From: Alkalibaculum bacchi
GTDB lineage: Bacteria; Bacillota; Clostridia; Eubacteriales; Alkalibacteraceae
Reading direction: 5' to 3'
Assembly (NCBI RefSeq): GCF_937875145.1
Contig: NZ_CALNCS010000048.1
Location: 1-9,041 of the forward strand
DNA: 9,041 nt
Within the stretch, counting starts at the first letter, position 1. Each line of letters begins with the position of its first letter. The notes below the pieces were generated by a model that was given only the letters and a program-made list of their open reading frames with translations, was not told the origin of the DNA and searched no databases. Shown piece by piece: positions 7,323-9,041 of this stretch. Both the position numbers and the translations under genes were made by a program.

Positions 7323-7346
7323 TTGAAAGTTAGTGTGTAAGGGAGA
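7323..7346 (+). repeat. Likely terminal inverted repeat of the right IS256-type element
   Basis: The stretch TTGAAAGTTAGTGTGTAAGGGAGA matches the terminal sequence of the left IS256-type copy (234-260 read on the minus strand), with one substitution and small insertions or deletions. It lies about 90 bases before the transposase start, as there. The element begins at about 7318-7323, immediately next to the operon leader. Confidence 0.5.
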
Positions 7347-7436
7347 TTTCAAAGTAAAGAGTACCTCGTAATGGAGTAATGGCCATCGCTTAGAACCTAT
7401 TAACGAACCAAGAAAACGGATTCGAAAAGAAAGGCA

Positions 7437-8116
7437 ATGACCGCCATGGATACTCTACACGACAATGACTTCGAAACTCTGGCAAACGAGACCATGGGTG
7501 CTTAGGCAGACATGGCCTACAAAGAAGACAATATTCACAATGGATAGCATGAACGCAAACTTGTGACATTAATCGGTGAGATCACGATGAAGATAGAGAG
7601 ACTGAGGATAGGTATCTACTTTCCCGAAGATATGATCAACCGTTACTCACGAACTGATCACGCTGTCGTAGCCACGGTGTCAGAAGATGTATGCAAACGG
7701 CATTTCGACTAGGAAGGTAGAAAAGGTAGCCGCGAAGCTGGGAATAGATCATATGAGCGCATCTCAGATATCAAGGATATGCAAGGTACCCGATCAAGGG
7801 GTCAGAAGACCAACAGTCATGTACCTTCGAAGACACTGACTTTTCCTATCTGTGGCTGGATGCCACCTATATCAAACACACGGGCAAGACGTCCATGTTG
7901 AATCCGTAACTGTTGCCACCGCCATCACCTGTGGATCAGACGGATATCGTCGATTTATCGGCTTGGGTTATGTAGATACCGAGTCATATGGTTCCTAGAA
8001 AGCGTTTCTTTCGGGCTTGAAAACCTGTGGAGTCGTAGGTGTGAGATGCGTGACCTTAGATGCTCATACAGGACTCAAACGGGCAATAGAAGAATCCATA
8101 CGGTGCCACCTGGCAA
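7437..8116 (+). pseudogene. Decayed IS256/Mutator-type transposase (5' two-thirds)
   Basis: An IS256-family transposase broken in many places. It starts MTAMDTLHDND after AGAAAGG. In-frame TAG stops lie at 7503-7505 and 7545-7547, with HERKLVTLIGEITMK, GIYFPEDMINRYSRTDHAVVATVSE read past them. A shift near 7688 leads to YANGISTRKVEKVAAKLGIDHMSASQISRIC, another near 7820-7830 to FEDTDFSYLWLDATYIK, then VTVATAITCGSDGYRRFIGL and, past a TAG near 7997, GVRCVTLDAHTGLKRAIEE. The first two catalytic aspartates (WLDATY, TLDAHTG) are visible; the glutamate part is lost. Relative to the left copy about 20 residues are missing between the MTAM start and the MGA(stop)AD segment. Homology stops at GCCACCTGGCAA (8105-8116), where an IS3-type gene tail takes over. 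It cannot make an active enzyme. Confidence 0.85.
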
Positions 8117-8427
8117 GAGCACGGCCTGCCAGCTATGACGAACTCAGATCAAAGAAGCGCCTACACCACTTACATCTACCTAAACTACCTAGCCAAACAC
8201 GGTATCAGCCAAAGCATGGACGGCAAGGCACACTGGGTGGACAACGTGGTGATACAGCGCAAGCGGCGTACGTTGGGCTGCGACTCTAGGAATACGAGAC
8301 ATCACGTCAACTCAAAGACTGCATCGCGCAGCTTGTTGAACTGTACAACAATAGGCGACCGCACGAATCACTCGACTACAGGACTCCAGCGCAATGCTCT
8401 TACGAGCCATTCACTCAAGTGGCATAA
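8117..8427 (+). pseudogene. IS3-family OrfB transposase, C-terminal remnant
   Basis: The tail of an IS3-family OrfB (rve integrase core, DDE). From the junction it reads EHGLPAMTNSDQRSAYTTYI, where NSDQ holds the second catalytic Asp, then HGISQSMDGKAHWVDNVVIQR. In active relatives this last motif ends in VDNxxIER, so the catalytic Glu is Gln here. Near 8275-8290 the frame shifts, and the tail continues as YETSRQLKDCIAQLVELYNN and RRPHESLDYRTPAQCSYEP, the typical IS3 end, to the TAA at 8425-8427. The N-terminal half and OrfA are absent. The fragment is joined directly to an IS256-type pseudogene, so it arose by deletion or nested insertion. Confidence 0.8.
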
Positions 8428-8524
8428 ATGAAACTAGGCAACAATGCGACTCTCGTAGAGAAGTTCAAATCGTATCTAGACAGTTCGACCAGTTACTCGC
8501 TCAGGTCCTGCGATATGTAAAATC
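8428..8524. other. Junction between IS3 and IS21 remnants
   Basis: No gene or clear terminal repeat is recognisable. Part of it may be the extreme, eroded 3' end of the IS21-type istA on the minus strand. A minus-strand frame through 8470-8560 reads PVATLMLSQW and onward but does not clearly match the IstA tail. Confidence 0.35.
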
Positions 8525-8999
8525 TCACCTGCGAGTTCTTCCACACACCACTGCGAGAGCATAAGAGTGGCAACTGGGTACCAGATCCGTCGTGTCTGTA
8601 GGAGCCTTTCCGTAGGATCTCGAATGCGTATAGATAAAAAGTCTGGAGACATCGTATATTTCGATTTCCATAGCGGCGAGCGCGACTATGACCTCGTTTC
8701 CGGCAAGTGCCGGGTCGATCAAGTAATGGTGTACGTCTCCTACGCAGATCTTAGCTTGCTTGTCGGCTTTCCTGCGCTCGTAGCGCACGACGTGGATCTT
8801 GCTGAAGATCCATGAGTGCAAAGCGATCTTCCATGAACAGCTGCGCTTCCTGCTTCCCCTTGATCCGATGGTCCTTTTCGGAGAATTCGAAGCCATGTCT
8901 GAGCAGGCGGGCATTGAAGTTTTTCATGTCGCTTAGCTGCGGTACGGGGACGAACAGTTTTCGTCTGATGTAGCCCATCTTGTTCTCTGTTTTTGGCAA
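8525..8999 (-). pseudogene. istA: IS21-family IstA transposase fragment with frameshift
   Basis: The C-terminal part of an IS21-family IstA, the DDE transposase that acts with the ATPase IstB. On the minus strand it opens with TENKMGYIRRKLFVPVPQLS, matching the VENKVGYxRRNLFVPVP motif of the family, and runs through FNARLLRHGFEF to MEDRFALMDL. There a frameshift (near 8805-8815) moves the match to the frame reading SKIHVVRYERRKADKQAKIC, HHYLIDPALAGNEVIVALAA and THSRSYGKAPTDTTD, typical of the IstA C-terminal domain. It ends early at 8525. Upstream of TENK the expected GNEKG motif is absent and a TAA lies at about 9003, so the 5' part is lost. No istB is seen. Confidence 0.75.
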
Positions 9000-9041
9000 G
9001 AGTTATTTTTCGGGAGTGGCCGTGTAATTTTTTCGGGTTTG

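Noticed and set aside
8017..8289. Plus-strand frame of 90 codons as an independent gene
   Set aside because: It begins inside the IS256-type pseudogene (VRCVTLDAHTGLKRAIEE) and ends out of frame across the IS3-type remnant, so it is a decay product.
8567..8815. Plus-strand frame of 82 codons (MATGYQIRRVCRSL...)
   Set aside because: It is the antisense shadow of the IS21-type IstA fragment, whose minus-strand translation shows the family motifs.

Overview
The core of this window (about 568-7197, all on the minus strand) is a seven-gene sugar-alcohol operon of the galactitol/tagatose type. In transcription order it runs: PTS EIIA (gatA-like), EIIB (gatB), EIIC (gatC), a zinc alcohol dehydrogenase of the galactitol-1-phosphate 5-dehydrogenase type (gatD), a PfkB-family phosphosugar kinase (lacC/fruK type), a LacX-like aldose 1-epimerase, and, after a 515-base gap, a class II ketose-bisphosphate aldolase (gatY type). 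The predicted route is galactitol uptake as galactitol-1-phosphate, oxidation to tagatose-6-phosphate, phosphorylation to tagatose-1,6-bisphosphate, and cleavage to dihydroxyacetone phosphate plus glyceraldehyde-3-phosphate. No gatZ-like subunit and no transcriptional regulator lies in the window.

The operon is AT-rich and looks intact: every gene is near full family length and carries the active-site residues I checked. The flanks are clearly richer in G and C and consist of transposon material. On the left (1-260, minus strand) is the 5' part of an IS256/Mutator-type transposase that runs off the edge. On the right (about 7320-9000) is a graveyard: a related IS256-type transposase on the plus strand with several stops and frameshifts, abruptly joined to the C-terminal part of an IS3-family OrfB, then a broken piece of an IS21-family IstA on the minus strand. 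The two IS256-type copies share start residues and leader/terminal sequence and face outward from the operon, so the operon sits between two divergent related elements.

Host: GC-richer transposases of this kind around an AT-rich PTS operon suggest a gut or rumen actinobacterium of the Coriobacteriia type (Collinsella/Olsenella-like) or a similar bacterium. This is inference from protein resemblance and base composition only. The operon may be a horizontally acquired block.

Non-coding stretches: 261-411 (GC-richer, no recognisable gene), 412-447 (a stem-loop that could end gatY transcription), 448-567 (AT-rich, nothing clear), 1420-1934 (long AT-rich gap before gatY), 4850-4987 (AT-rich gatC-gatD gap), and 7198-7318 (leader of the operon). 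I found no RNA gene, CRISPR array or clear riboswitch. The system looks like a variant arrangement of known parts rather than a wholly new one.
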